A program made the translations under genes and the position numbers. 64,000 nt of DNA from GCA-002727735 sp038134525. GTDB lineage: Bacteria; Bacteroidota; Bacteroidia; Flavobacteriales_D; Parvicellaceae. Shown here piece by piece: positions 25,213 to 34,801 of the stretch. The notes beneath the pieces are model-generated. The model was not told the DNA's origin, ran no database searches, and saw only the letters and a list, made by a program, of their open reading frames with translations. Location: NCBI GenBank assembly GCA_038134525.1, contig JAYPVI010000002.1, positions 62,001 to 126,000 on the forward strand, in the 5' to 3' direction. Every line of letters starts with the position of its first letter. The first letter of the stretch is position 1.

Positions 25213-27942
25213 TTATTTCTTTTTTGTGTATGACATTACTTTTTCTATTGTGGCATTGTGCCTAATCTCATGTACTTTTGGCGACCCACTAGCTGGACTA
25301 CCAGATTCCATTCTTGAGTGGCATATTATTGTATTAAATTGCCATTTTCTAAGTATGAATGACCAAGCACCCATATTTTCTGGTTCTTCTTGTGCCCAAA
25401 TATATCTAGCAGATTGTCCATATTTTATTACAATTTTTGATAATTGATTTTCTGGAAAAGGATAAAGCTGTTCTAATCGAATTAATGCCAGATTATCAGC
25501 TTCTATAGTTTCGTATTTTTCTAATAAATCGTAATAAAACTTACCTGAGCATAATACCACGGTATCCACTTTTTCTGCAATTGCTGAATGATCATCAATA
25601 ACCTCACTAAAACGACCATTAGCTAACTCCTTAATTGAAGAAACAGCCCTAGGATAACGAAGTAATTTTTTGGGGGTAAAAACGACTAAGGGCTTCCTAA
25701 ATGGACGAACTTGTTGTCTTCTTAAAAGGTGAAAGTAATTTGAAGGAGTAGTACAATTGGCTACTTGCATATTGTATTCAGCACAAAGTTGAAGGAATCG
25801 CTCCATTCTTCCAGATGAATGTTCAGATCCCATACCCTCATATCCATGTGGTAAAAGCATGACTAGACCATTAGGTGTACCCCATTTATCTTCAGCAGCA
25901 CTTAAAAATTGATCTATAATGATCTGAGCTCCATTAAAAAAGTCTCCAAATTGAGCTTCCCAAATGGTTAACCCATTTGGCGTATTAAATGAATACCCAT
26001 AATCAAACCCTAGCACAGCATATTCAGAGAGTAAGGAGTTGTAAATATCAAACTTACCTTGCCCCTCACTTAATAAATTAAGTGGAATCACTTCTTCCTC
26101 ATCATCTTCTGTTTTTACCACGGCATGTCTATGAGAAAAGGTTCCTCTTTCAACATCTTGACCTGAAATTCGAACTGAGAAACCATCTTGAAGTAAAGTA
26201 GCATAAGCTAACAATTCACCCATGGCCCAATCTAATTTATCTGTCTCAAGCATAGCTAGTCTATCATCAAATAACTTGATTATTTTTCTGAAATACTTTT
26301 TTCCCTCTGGTAAATAATTGATTTTTTTAGCTAACTGAATTAGCTTTTTTTCATCATATCCTGTATCAGGAGACTTAACAAAATCTTCTTTTTTAGATTT
26401 TCTAAAATCTTTCCATACCTCTTCTAAAAAATTGGTGATTTTAGCTTTTTCAATTTGTTTAGCCTCAGCTAACCTTTCTTGGAGCATATCATCAAACTCT
26501 TTCTCCATTTCAACACCTTCTTCACGGCTAACAACACCTTGTTCTATTAGTTGGTTTAGGTATATTTCTCTAGGATTAGGATGATTTGCTATGGCTTTAT
26601 ATAACTTTGGTTGAGTAAATTTAGGTTCATCACCTTCGTTATGTCCATATTTTCTGTAACATAATAAATCTACAAAGACATCTCTTGAAAATTCTTGTCG
26701 GTAACGCAGTGCAATATCAATGGTTTGTACTACTGCCTCTATATCATCACCGTTGACATGAAACACAGGACTAAGGGTTGTTTTGCCTACATCCGTACAA
26801 TAAGTACTTGATCTAGCATCCAAATAATTTGTGGTGAAGCCAACTTGATTGTTAATTACAATATGTAATGTTCCTCCGGTACGATACCCATCCAATTGAG
26901 CCATTTGCACCACTTCATACACAATACCCTGACCAGCTATAGCAGCATCTCCATGAATAAGAATAGGTAAAATTTTTCTTTCGTCTCCTTCTAACTCATG
27001 ATCAATTTTAGACCTTGTTATCCCTTCAACAACTGGATCTACGGCCTCTAAATGTGATGGATTAGGTGCAAGAGTTATTTTAACTTGATAACCAGCATCA
27101 GTTTTAACTTCAGATGTGATACCTAAATGGTACTTCACATCACCATCAAAGAGGGTGTCATCATCATATTCCTTGCCCTCAAACTCCGTAAATATGCTCT
27201 CATAGGTTTTATTAAAAATATTAGCTAAAACATTTAACCTCCCCCTATGGGCCATTCCAACTACAAATTCCTTTAAACCTAAAATAGAACCATTTTCAAT
27301 TAATGCATCCAATGCTGGAATTAAAGATTCAGCTCCTTCAATTGAGAATCTTTTTTGTCCAACAAACTTCTTTTGTAAGAATTGCTCAAAAACATTCGAT
27401 TGATTTAATTTATGTAAAATGTGTTTTTTTTGGTCTTTCGTGAACTGGGGTCTATTTTTAAGCTCGATTTGTTTCCTTATCCATTCTACTCTTTCTGGAT
27501 GTCTAATATATTGGTATTCAATACCGATTGACTGGCAATATGTTTCTTCTAGGTGAGCTATTATTTCATTTAACGATGAAGGACCGATTCCCACTTGCTC
27601 ACCTGCTTGAAAAACAGATAATAAATCATTATCGTCAAGGCCAAAATTTTTAAAATCTAAAGTAGGACTGAACTTTCTTCTTTCTCTAACAGGGTTAGTT
27701 TTGGTAAATAAATGCCCTCTTGTTCGGTAAGCATTAATCAAGTTGATAACCCTAAATTCTTTTTTTACAATAGATGGGACTTCATCAACTTCATCATAAT
27801 TAAATTTTGCAAATTCGTAGCCGTCAAAAAACTGTCTCCAACTTGGTTCTACTAGCCTTTTGTCAATAAGGTATCTTTGATGCAACTCATCTACGTAATC
27901 GCTATCAATACTATTTAAAAAAGAAAATCGATCTAGGCTCAT
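25213..27942 (-). CDS. sucA: 2-oxoglutarate dehydrogenase E1 (thiamine diphosphate subunit)
   Basis: 909 residues from ATG 27942; an upstream TTG at 27960 would add six residues before the conserved SLDRFSFLN start. Typical regions: N-terminal LYxxW-like helix, GMAHRGRLNVL near 235-245, HGDAAIAGQGIVYE (thiamine diphosphate/Mg region) near 330-343, NNQVGFTT, and the C-terminal transketolase half with GQDVERGTFSHRHAV and LPHGYEGMGSEHSS. It decarboxylates 2-oxoglutarate and succinylates the E2 lipoyl group (also written odhA). A one-mismatch promoter box (CATCTTTG, minus strand, 27957-27950) lies just upstream. Confidence 0.96.
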   Translation of the reverse strand: MSLDRFSFLNSIDSDYVDELHQRYLIDKRLVEPSWRQFFDGYEFAKFNYDEVDEVPSIVKKEFRVINLINAYRTRGHLFTKTNPVRERRKFSPTLDFKNFGLDDNDLLSVFQAGEQVGIGPSSLNEIIAHLEETYCQSIGIEYQYIRHPERVEWIRKQIELKNRPQFTKDQKKHILHKLNQSNVFEQFLQKKFVGQKRFSIEGAESLIPALDALIENGSILGLKEFVVGMAHRGRLNVLANIFNKTYESIFTEFEGKEYDDDTLFDGDVKYHLGITSEVKTDAGYQVKITLAPNPSHLEAVDPVVEGITRSKIDHELEGDERKILPILIHGDAAIAGQGIVYEVVQMAQLDGYRTGGTLHIVINNQVGFTTNYLDARSSTYCTDVGKTTLSPVFHVNGDDIEAVVQTIDIALRYRQEFSRDVFVDLLCYRKYGHNEGDEPKFTQPKLYKAIANHPNPREIYLNQLIEQGVVSREEGVEMEKEFDDMLQERLAEAKQIEKAKITNFLEEVWKDFRKSKKEDFVKSPDTGYDEKKLIQLAKKINYLPEGKKYFRKIIKLFDDRLAMLETDKLDWAMGELLAYATLLQDGFSVRISGQDVERGTFSHRHAVVKTEDDEEEVIPLNLLSEGQGKFDIYNSLLSEYAVLGFDYGYSFNTPNGLTIWEAQFGDFFNGAQIIIDQFLSAAEDKWGTPNGLVMLLPHGYEGMGSEHSSGRMERFLQLCAEYNMQVANCTTPSNYFHLLRRQQVRPFRKPLVVFTPKKLLRYPRAVSSIKELANGRFSEVIDDHSAIAEKVDTVVLCSGKFYYDLLEKYETIEADNLALIRLEQLYPFPENQLSKIVIKYGQSARYIWAQEEPENMGAWSFILRKWQFNTIICHSRMESGSPASGSPKVHEIRHNATIEKVMSYTKKK

Positions 27943-28142
27943 TTCAAAACAAAGATGCAAAATATTTATTTGAAATTAAACCTGAAAATCACTTTCTTTT
28001 TTCACATAATTAAAACTAGATTTACCCTTTCTGAGATATCATATAGCAAGCCAAAATGAACGCTTTTATTAACGAGGTTCTTTAAATTAAATAGTATTCT
28101 TTTTCTATTTACAATAAAAATATATTTCTTCATTATTTTTAG

Positions 28143-28205
28143 TAATTGATTAAAACTTACATCATCCTTGATTTAACTCAGTTAAAACAGGAAATTAATC
28201 AATTA
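28143..28205. repeat. Nested inverted repeat, possible operator or RNA hairpin
   Basis: TAATTGATTAA (28143-28153) is the exact reverse complement of TTAATCAATTA (28195-28205). Inside lies TTTAACT C AGTTAAA (28172-28186), a perfect 7-bp palindrome around one base. In AT-rich DNA short repeats of this kind can occur by chance, so function is uncertain. Confidence 0.4.
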
Positions 28206-28263
28206 TTATTCTTTTTTTATCCATAATCCGTTGGACAATATCAACTTAGTTAGTTGACATCCT

Positions 28264-28271
28264 TATCTTCG
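28264..28271 (+). promoter_or_regulatory. Predicted -7 box for the TIGR01777 gene
   Basis: TATCTTCG differs at one position from TAnnTTTG and ends 6 bases before the ATG at 28278. The same octamer occurs upstream of rplM. Confidence 0.4.
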
Positions 28272-28277
28272 TTTTAA

Positions 28278-29183
28278 ATGAAAAACAAAGTACTTATTAC
28301 AGGTGGTTCAGGACTGATTGGATCTAGATTAACAAAAATGCTGATCGAAAATGAATATGAAGTTACCCACCTTACAAGAGCTAAAAACTCTAAGAATGAT
28401 GTAAAAACATACGAATGGAATTGGGAACAAAATTATATTGACGAAAATTGTCTAGATGGCACTAAAATTATTGTCCACCTTGCAGGTGCTGGTATCGCTG
28501 AAAAGCCGTGGACAAAAAAAAGGAAAGAAACCATAGTAAAAAGTAGAGTGTTAACCTCCAGACTTCTGCATAGTTGTATTAAAAAAAATAAATTAAAATT
28601 AAATTCTTTCATTTCTGCATCTGGTATTGGATTTTATGGAGCTATTACCAACGAAATGATCTATAATGAAGAAAATGAAGCCCATAATGACTTCATTGGA
28701 AATTGCTGTAAACAATGGGAAAGAGCCGCAGACTTGTTTCAAGATGAGACTAATGTATACAAGTTTAGACTAGGCATTGTACTTGATAAAAATGAAGGAG
28801 CACTCCCAAAAATGAGCTCAATGATAAGCAAAGGTTTAGGTTCACCGCTTGGAACAGGGAAACAATTTATGCCTTGGGTGCATATTGATGATGTAGTAAA
28901 CATATTTTATAATGCCATAGAAAGTAAAATAAATCCTGGTACATATAACGTAGTAAGTAGCCAACATTGTAACAACAAAGAATTTACTATTGCTGTTGCA
29001 GAGGCTTTAAATAAAAAGATTAGGTTGCCTAATGTTCCTAGTTTTGCTCTGAAATTTATTTATGGTGAATTAGCTGATTTACTTTTAGAAGGATCAAAAG
29101 TTTCAAACGAAAAAATTAAATCTGATGGTTTCAAATTTAAATACGATAATATTAATTGTGCACTAAAAAATATTTATATCTAA
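28278..29183 (+). CDS. TIGR01777-family NAD(P)-binding epimerase-like protein
   Basis: 301 residues with an atypical-SDR Rossmann fold. The nucleotide loop TGGSGLIGSRL starts at residue 8. LAGAGIAEKPWTKKRK near 68-83 and SASGIGFYG near 113-121 are family signatures, and the C-terminal part (about 250-301) corresponds to DUF1731. The group includes YfcH and plant giant-chloroplast protein; the reaction is unknown. It is transcribed alone and converges on the polyprenyl synthetase gene with a 4-base overlap of the 3' ends. Confidence 0.85.
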   Translation: MKNKVLITGGSGLIGSRLTKMLIENEYEVTHLTRAKNSKNDVKTYEWNWEQNYIDENCLDGTKIIVHLAGAGIAEKPWTKKRKETIVKSRVLTSRLLHSCIKKNKLKLNSFISASGIGFYGAITNEMIYNEENEAHNDFIGNCCKQWERAADLFQDETNVYKFRLGIVLDKNEGALPKMSSMISKGLGSPLGTGKQFMPWVHIDDVVNIFYNAIESKINPGTYNVVSSQHCNNKEFTIAVAEALNKKIRLPNVPSFALKFIYGELADLLLEGSKVSNEKIKSDGFKFKYDNINCALKNIYI

Positions 29184-30145
29184 AAATTTCTATGCATTAA
29201 ATTTCTTGCAAATAGAACTAGCACTTCTTTCTTTTCATCACTTAAACTAGTTTGCATGATGTTTGAAATGGCCTTTTTGTGGAAATTATTTTTTTTCTCA
29301 TTCGCAAAGCTAAGAACACCATACTTTTCATATAATTGTTTGACTTTATTAACAATTTCCTTGTGTTCAATATCGTTGGATTGATAAAGTGAATTTACTA
29401 GCGTTTTCTCTTCATTTGATAATTGATTTAACATGGAAATAAAGAGGAGTGTCTTCTTTTGTTCTATAATATCACCCCCTACTTTTTTTCCGAATTTTTC
29501 ATCATTGGGATATGCATCAAGTATGTCGTCATGTATTTGAAATGCAATTCCTAAATTTATCCCATAGTCATAAAGTAATTGTGCATCAGCATTATTTGCT
29601 CCACCAATAAATGCCCCCATTTTTAATGCACAACCCACTAAAACAGCCGTTTTCAATTTTATCATTGTTAAATATTCCTCTTCACTAACTTCATTTTTGT
29701 TTTCAAAAATCATATCCAATGATTGACCTTCGCAGACCTCAATCGCAGTTTGATGGAAAATAGATTGTATATGCTGATTTGACGAATTAGATGTAGATAA
29801 TATCTGATTTACTAGAGCGTGTAAGAGATCACCTGAAAGGATAGCATCATTCCTCGACCATTTTATATGAACCGTTTGTTGTCCCCTTCTCAAATTAGCT
29901 TCATCCATAATATCATCATGAACTAAAGTAAAATTATGGAAGAGTTCTATAGCCATAGCCTCTTTAATAGCCATTTTTGGGTTACTACTAAATAGATCAG
30001 CCGCAAGTAAAGTTAAAGAAGATCTAAATCGCTTCCCGCCTAGATTAACTATATATCTTATAGGATCATAGATAGAATAACTTGGTAATGAGTTCAAGTA
30101 TTCAGATAAAGCATCATCAATGATTCCCTTATATTTCTCTAACAT
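29180..30145 (-). CDS. Polyprenyl diphosphate synthase (trans-type)
   Basis: 321 residues. The first Asp-rich motif HDDIMDEANLRRG has Asp77, Asp78 and Asp81, and the second, IHDDILDAYPNDEKFGKKVGGD, has Asp206, Asp207 and Asp210. These bind Mg-diphosphate during chain elongation with isopentenyl diphosphate. The fifth residue before the first motif is Phe72, an aromatic often linked to short products (C15-C20), but product length cannot be settled by reading. It is the third gene of the MMPL/rfbA operon, 4 bases after rfbA. Confidence 0.9.
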   Translation of the reverse strand: MLEKYKGIIDDALSEYLNSLPSYSIYDPIRYIVNLGGKRFRSSLTLLAADLFSSNPKMAIKEAMAIELFHNFTLVHDDIMDEANLRRGQQTVHIKWSRNDAILSGDLLHALVNQILSTSNSSNQHIQSIFHQTAIEVCEGQSLDMIFENKNEVSEEEYLTMIKLKTAVLVGCALKMGAFIGGANNADAQLLYDYGINLGIAFQIHDDILDAYPNDEKFGKKVGGDIIEQKKTLLFISMLNQLSNEEKTLVNSLYQSNDIEHKEIVNKVKQLYEKYGVLSFANEKKNNFHKKAISNIMQTSLSDEKKEVLVLFARNLMHRNF

Positions 30146-30149
30146 TAAT

Positions 30150-31010
30150 TTAGTTTATTAAACTCATAAGATAATTACCATATCCACTTTTTAGAAGAGG
30201 TAAAGCTAATTCCTTAAGTTGTTTTTCGTCAATGAAACCTTTTGAATATGCAACTGCTTCTATACACCCAACTCCCATGCCTTGTCTTTCCTCAATAGTT
30301 TGAACAAAATGTGAGGCTTGCATTAAAGAACGAAATGTACCAGTATCTAACCACGCCACTCCTCTACCGAGATTTTTCACTTTAAGCTTTCCTTTATTTA
30401 GGTATTCTTTATTTACATCTGTGATTTCATACTCTCCCCTTGAACTTGGTTTTAGATTTTCAGCGATATCAATTACTTCATTATCATAGAAATATAATCC
30501 TGGAACTGCAAAATGCGATTTGGGATTAATTGGTTTTTCCTCAATGGAAAGAACATTATCATCTTCATCGAATTCAACTACACCGTAACGCTCCGGATCA
30601 TTAACTCTGTAAGCAAAGATTAAGCCTCCATCAGGGTCAGCCGAAGATTCCAATTTTTTACCCATTCCTGAGCCAAAAAATATATTATCACCTAAAATTA
30701 AAGCCACTTTTTCTTTACCAATAAAGTTTTTGCCAATAACAAATGCTTGAGCAAGTCCGTTGGGCTCAGGTTGTATTTGATATTCAAACCTACAACCTAG
30801 CTTTGACCCATCTCCAAATAAATGTTGAAACAGATGTTGATCGTGCGGTGTAGTGATGAAAAGGATTTCTCTAATACCAGCATGCATTAAAGTGGATAAT
30901 GGATAATAAATCATTGGCTTATTATATACTGGCATAAGCTGTTTACTTAAAGCTAGGGTAAGTGGGTGTAACCTAGTACCTGATCCTCCTGCTAAAATTA
31001 TTCCTTTCAT
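30150..31010 (-). CDS. rfbA: Glucose-1-phosphate thymidylyltransferase
   Basis: 286 residues, the usual RfbA length. The nucleotide-binding loop GGSGTRLHPLT starts at residue 8, followed by KPMIYYPLSTLM near 31-42, LGDNIFFG near 107-114, EEKP near 156-159 and GRGVAWLDTGT near 215-225. It makes dTDP-glucose, the first step to dTDP-rhamnose and other surface deoxysugars. rfbB, rfbC and rfbD are not adjacent. The gene lies 2 bases after the MMPL exporter stop, in the same transcript. Confidence 0.95.
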   Translation of the reverse strand: MKGIILAGGSGTRLHPLTLALSKQLMPVYNKPMIYYPLSTLMHAGIREILFITTPHDQHLFQHLFGDGSKLGCRFEYQIQPEPNGLAQAFVIGKNFIGKEKVALILGDNIFFGSGMGKKLESSADPDGGLIFAYRVNDPERYGVVEFDEDDNVLSIEEKPINPKSHFAVPGLYFYDNEVIDIAENLKPSSRGEYEITDVNKEYLNKGKLKVKNLGRGVAWLDTGTFRSLMQASHFVQTIEERQGMGVGCIEAVAYSKGFIDEKQLKELALPLLKSGYGNYLMSLIN

Positions 31011-31012
31011 TT

Positions 31013-33649
31013 TTACAATTTATTCCATTCTATATCTTGATCATCTTGAAAGAGATCTTCTGATTCTTTAAAGTTTTTTGTTAAAATTCTTTTTTCTAAA
31101 CTCAAAAGTAAGGAAGGCAACAGCACCAAATTGGTAAGCATAGCCATAAACAATGTCAATGAAACCAATAATCCCAATGCTTGGGTACCTCCAAAATTAG
31201 ATGCAATAAAGATAGAAAACCCAAAAAATAGAATAATGGATGTATAAATCATACTCACTCCAGTTTCTCTAATAGAAGTCTCTACTGATTTTCTTATATT
31301 ATGATTTTTTAATTCTTGCCTATACTTAGCTAAAAAATGAATAGTATCATCGATTGAAATGCCAAAAGCTATACTAAAAACTAGAATGGTGGAGGGCTTA
31401 ATAGGAATTCCAAAGTAACCCATCAGGGCAGAAGTAAAAATGAGTGGTAATAAGTTAGGAAGAAGTGAAACTAACACCATTTTTAATGATCTAAAAAGAA
31501 ATGACATTAACAGTGCTACTACAAAAATAGCGATCATTAAACTGATAAAAAGATTATTAACCAAATAAGTGGTACCCTTAGCATACAAAACACCCGTTCC
31601 TGTTATTTGTAAGTCAATTTTCAATTCTTCAACCGCATTTCTAATGGCATCTTCAAAAACTTTCATTCCATAATCTTTTTTCACCAAAGCTAATTCACTT
31701 GGAAATTCTACAAGGCCAGCCTGATCCTCCGTAATAAGTTCGTTTTGTACCTTATATTTGATATTATTATTGGTATTATAAAAGTGAAAAAATTGATCAT
31801 CATTTTTAACTATTTTAAATTTAGACACTTCTGGATTCACTATACTGTCAACGTAAGTATTAATTCTAGATATTAAACTATCCATGGCTGCTGTCCCTAT
31901 ATCTGCTATTTGCATGGTGATACGAGTTGTTTTATGATTAGAATCAAGAAAAGTTTTAACAAATCCATTACTGTTATCAATAATGGAATCTGAAAATGTA
32001 TTCTTAAAATAAACTGAATTGATAACTCTTGAAAAATACTTTTGATCTTTTGACTTACTAAAATCCAAATTATATTTAGATTTCTTTCCATTACCATATG
32101 ATTGTGAAATAAACTTCATTGCATCAACTATAGAAAGTGATTTTGATAAGTATTTTTCACTTTTTAACTGCTCCTGTAATTGTTGAATTTTAGCAATATT
32201 TGAAAAATTTTCATAAACTACATTATTGAAAGTAAGGATGATTTCAAATGGTAAGACACCGTTTAATTCTTCTTCAAAAAACTTTAAATCTTTTACTACT
32301 AAATCATCATTTGGAAGGTCATCAACTATATTTCCTGTTGTGTGCATTAAGGACATACCATAAATTCCAGCAAATAATAAAACAATAGAAATCAGATAAA
32401 CTTGCTTCCTTTTTTGAGTGGAGAAATAAACTAGTGCGTCTAAAATTTTAAACATCCATTTTCTATCTAAATGTTCCGTATGTTTCCCTTTTGGTTCTGG
32501 TAAAAAACTAAATATGATCGGGACCAAACAAATACTAATTATAAACATACAAATGATGTTTATTGAAGCTACTACACCAAATTCTTTCATTATGGCAGAA
32601 TGAGTAAAAATAAAGGTGCCAAATCCCATTGAAGTGGTAGCATTGGTTAAAAAAGTGGCGTTTCCAACCTTTTGTATTACTCTGTCTAGAGCTTTTATTT
32701 TCTTTCCATGACTTTTAAATTCTTGTTGGAATTTATTTATAAGATAGACACAGTTAGGAATTCCAATAACGATAAGTAACGGGGGAATTAGACCTGTTAG
32801 TGCTGTAATTTCATAATTAAAAAGGCTTAATACGCCCAATGACCAAACTACCCCAATAGCTACAACTATCATTGATATAACAACTACCTTAAAAGATCTA
32901 AAAAATAAAAACAGCAATATAGCCGTTACCAACATCGCTAACATAATGAAAACCTTGAGTTCCTTTTGAACCGTTGACATCATTACCGACCTGATGAAGG
33001 GTAAACCTGAAAATTTTAAATGTGAAAAATAACCTGAGTAAGAAAGGGCCATAGTTCTAATATCATCAATCAACGTACCTCTGTTATTAGAATTGAAAAT
33101 ATCCTTATTAAGAAACAACATCATAAAATGTAAATCAGATGAATCTTTATATACGATGTTATTATAAAACTCTAGATTTTTTATAATTCTCTTCACGCTA
33201 TCTACCTGCGACTGAGAGAGAGGGTATTGATTTATTATTCCTTTTAGAGTGAATTTGGAATTTGATTTATCTTTTATAATGTTATATAAATGAGCCTCAG
33301 AAAATATAGAGTCAACTACACCTTTATATTGTGGTGTTTGAGTTTGGGAAATATTGACTTTTATATTCTTTAAACTATCTGCTAATTCGAGCCATGCATT
33401 AAATCTTTTTTCCGTGTAAAAATCAGGTTCATCAGTTGCTATGACTACCATCATACCATCAATGCCGAAATTTGCTTTAAACTTTTCATAAGCAAGAAAA
33501 GTTGGATCATTTTCTGGGAGAAGTTTATTGAACTGATACTGAAGTTGAACTTTTGTAGATTGAAAACCCATAAAAGCAGTAATCAGAAAGAGAATACACA
33601 ATATTAGAATACGATTTCTTAGTATGAGAATAGAAATCTTTCTCCACAT
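31013..33649 (-). CDS. MMPL/RND-family inner-membrane exporter
   Basis: 878 residues in the two-repeat RND plan: one N-terminal membrane helix (about 10-30), a large periplasmic loop (to about 225), a bundle of helices (about 228-390), another helix near 418 with a second large loop (to about 695) and a C-terminal bundle (about 695-855). The proton-relay Asp pair is seen only in the second half (GISIDDTIHF near 765); the matching site in the first half is GIPNCVYLINKF, without acids. Family members export lipids and other hydrophobic molecules. Sharing an operon with rfbA and a prenyl synthase suggests an envelope-lipid substrate; this is inference. Confidence 0.82.
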   Translation of the reverse strand: MWRKISILILRNRILILCILFLITAFMGFQSTKVQLQYQFNKLLPENDPTFLAYEKFKANFGIDGMMVVIATDEPDFYTEKRFNAWLELADSLKNIKVNISQTQTPQYKGVVDSIFSEAHLYNIIKDKSNSKFTLKGIINQYPLSQSQVDSVKRIIKNLEFYNNIVYKDSSDLHFMMLFLNKDIFNSNNRGTLIDDIRTMALSYSGYFSHLKFSGLPFIRSVMMSTVQKELKVFIMLAMLVTAILLFLFFRSFKVVVISMIVVAIGVVWSLGVLSLFNYEITALTGLIPPLLIVIGIPNCVYLINKFQQEFKSHGKKIKALDRVIQKVGNATFLTNATTSMGFGTFIFTHSAIMKEFGVVASINIICMFIISICLVPIIFSFLPEPKGKHTEHLDRKWMFKILDALVYFSTQKRKQVYLISIVLLFAGIYGMSLMHTTGNIVDDLPNDDLVVKDLKFFEEELNGVLPFEIILTFNNVVYENFSNIAKIQQLQEQLKSEKYLSKSLSIVDAMKFISQSYGNGKKSKYNLDFSKSKDQKYFSRVINSVYFKNTFSDSIIDNSNGFVKTFLDSNHKTTRITMQIADIGTAAMDSLISRINTYVDSIVNPEVSKFKIVKNDDQFFHFYNTNNNIKYKVQNELITEDQAGLVEFPSELALVKKDYGMKVFEDAIRNAVEELKIDLQITGTGVLYAKGTTYLVNNLFISLMIAIFVVALLMSFLFRSLKMVLVSLLPNLLPLIFTSALMGYFGIPIKPSTILVFSIAFGISIDDTIHFLAKYRQELKNHNIRKSVETSIRETGVSMIYTSIILFFGFSIFIASNFGGTQALGLLVSLTLFMAMLTNLVLLPSLLLSLEKRILTKNFKESEDLFQDDQDIEWNKL

Positions 33650-33705
33650 ATTTTTTTTTTACTAAGGTATTAATTAATACTGTAGTTTATTACTTCTTAT
33701 CATAA

Positions 33706-34752
33706 ATGATTTTAGTATTTTTAATTTCTATCAGACCTCAATTAATAAATACCCTTATTATTTTAAAATCTATTACTTTTTTTAGATTAGTAAATGCAAT
33801 AAAGCTATATATCAGTTACCAAATCTCTTCATTATTAAAAAAACCTATTCATTTTGGCTTCCCAATGGCTATTAGTATTGAACCCACTACTGCATGTAAT
33901 TTAGGGTGTCCAGAATGCCCTAGTGGGCTAAAACAATTCACAAGAAAAACAGGGAATCTTTCACTAGAACTTCATCAAAATATTATTGATCAAACTCAAA
34001 AAAATTTAATGTACGTCAATTATTATTTTCAAGGTGAACCTTTTATAAACCACCATCTTTTTAAAATGATTTCCTATTCAACATCAAAAAAAATATTTTG
34101 TTCTACTTCAACAAATGGTCATTTTCTTGATGATGAAAATTGTAAAAAAACTATAGATTCTGGATTACAAAATCTTATTATTTCTATTGATGGTAATTCT
34201 CAAGAAAGCTATGTTTCCTATCGGAAAAATGGTGATTATGAAAAAGTAATAAAAGGTGCAAAAAATCTTGTTAAATGGAAAAAAAAGTTAAAAAGTAAAT
34301 ACCCAAATATCATTTTACAATTTTTAATTGTAAAAACAAACGAACATTTAATAGACGATATGAAAAATTTGTGTGATGAATTAGAATTGAACGAGTTTAG
34401 AATTAAAACAGCTCAGTTTTATGAATTTGAAAATGGTAATCCGCTTATGCCCAAAGACGAACAATATTCAAGATATAGAAAGAATATCCACGGACAATAT
34501 GAACTTAAAAATAAAATGAAAAATCAATGTTGGAAAATGTGGAGTAGTTGTGTATTCACCGTAAATGGCGAAGTTGTTCCATGCTGTTTTGATAAAGATG
34601 GGAAATATCAACTTGGAAAGTTACAATCCAAACAGTTTAAAAAAATATGGAAAAACAAAGACTACACACAGTTTCGATCTAATATTTTATCAAATAGAAA
34701 GACCATTGACATATGTAAGAATTGTTCGGAAGGATCAAAAGTTTGGACATAA
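33706..34752 (+). CDS. Radical SAM / SPASM-domain protein
   Basis: 348 residues. The radical SAM cluster motif CNLGCPEC has Cys64, Cys68 and Cys71, after a conserved ISIEPTT strand. A C-terminal SPASM-type region has CWKMWSSC, PCCFDKDG and a final ICKNC, enough cysteines for auxiliary 4Fe-4S clusters. The N-terminal about 45 residues are hydrophobic and basic and may bind the membrane. Such enzymes modify peptides or other substrates; no precursor peptide gene was seen nearby. It is divergent from the MMPL exporter and ends in a strong terminator. Confidence 0.85.
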   Translation: MILVFLISIRPQLINTLIILKSITFFRLVNAIKLYISYQISSLLKKPIHFGFPMAISIEPTTACNLGCPECPSGLKQFTRKTGNLSLELHQNIIDQTQKNLMYVNYYFQGEPFINHHLFKMISYSTSKKIFCSTSTNGHFLDDENCKKTIDSGLQNLIISIDGNSQESYVSYRKNGDYEKVIKGAKNLVKWKKKLKSKYPNIILQFLIVKTNEHLIDDMKNLCDELELNEFRIKTAQFYEFENGNPLMPKDEQYSRYRKNIHGQYELKNKMKNQCWKMWSSCVFTVNGEVVPCCFDKDGKYQLGKLQSKQFKKIWKNKDYTQFRSNILSNRKTIDICKNCSEGSKVWT

Positions 34753-34779
34753 AAAAAGCCCTAATTAAGGGCTTTTTTT
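34751..34779 (+). terminator. Strong bidirectional rho-independent terminator
   Basis: Seven A, GCCCT (34758-34762), a 5-base loop, AGGGC (34768-34772), then seven T. It begins inside the stop codon of the radical SAM gene. The A and T runs make it symmetric, so it can also end the minus-strand lipoprotein transcript from 35059. Confidence 0.85.
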
Positions 34780-34801
34780 AAATAAGAAATTAACCTATTA
34801 A

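Larger units (their letters stand above)
27943..28277. other. Intergenic region with nested inverted repeats
   Basis: This 335-base, very AT-rich stretch separates two divergent genes and holds no credible reading frame. The left end carries the presumed sucA promoter, the right end TATCTTCG (28264-28271) for the next gene. Between them are an outer inverted repeat (28143-28153 with 28195-28205) and an inner palindrome (28172-28186). I see no known riboswitch or tRNA. Confidence 0.6.

Noticed and set aside
27943..28277. tRNA, small RNA gene or riboswitch in the largest gap
   Set aside because: No cloverleaf, conserved riboswitch core or terminator hairpin was found; only AT-rich inverted repeats.
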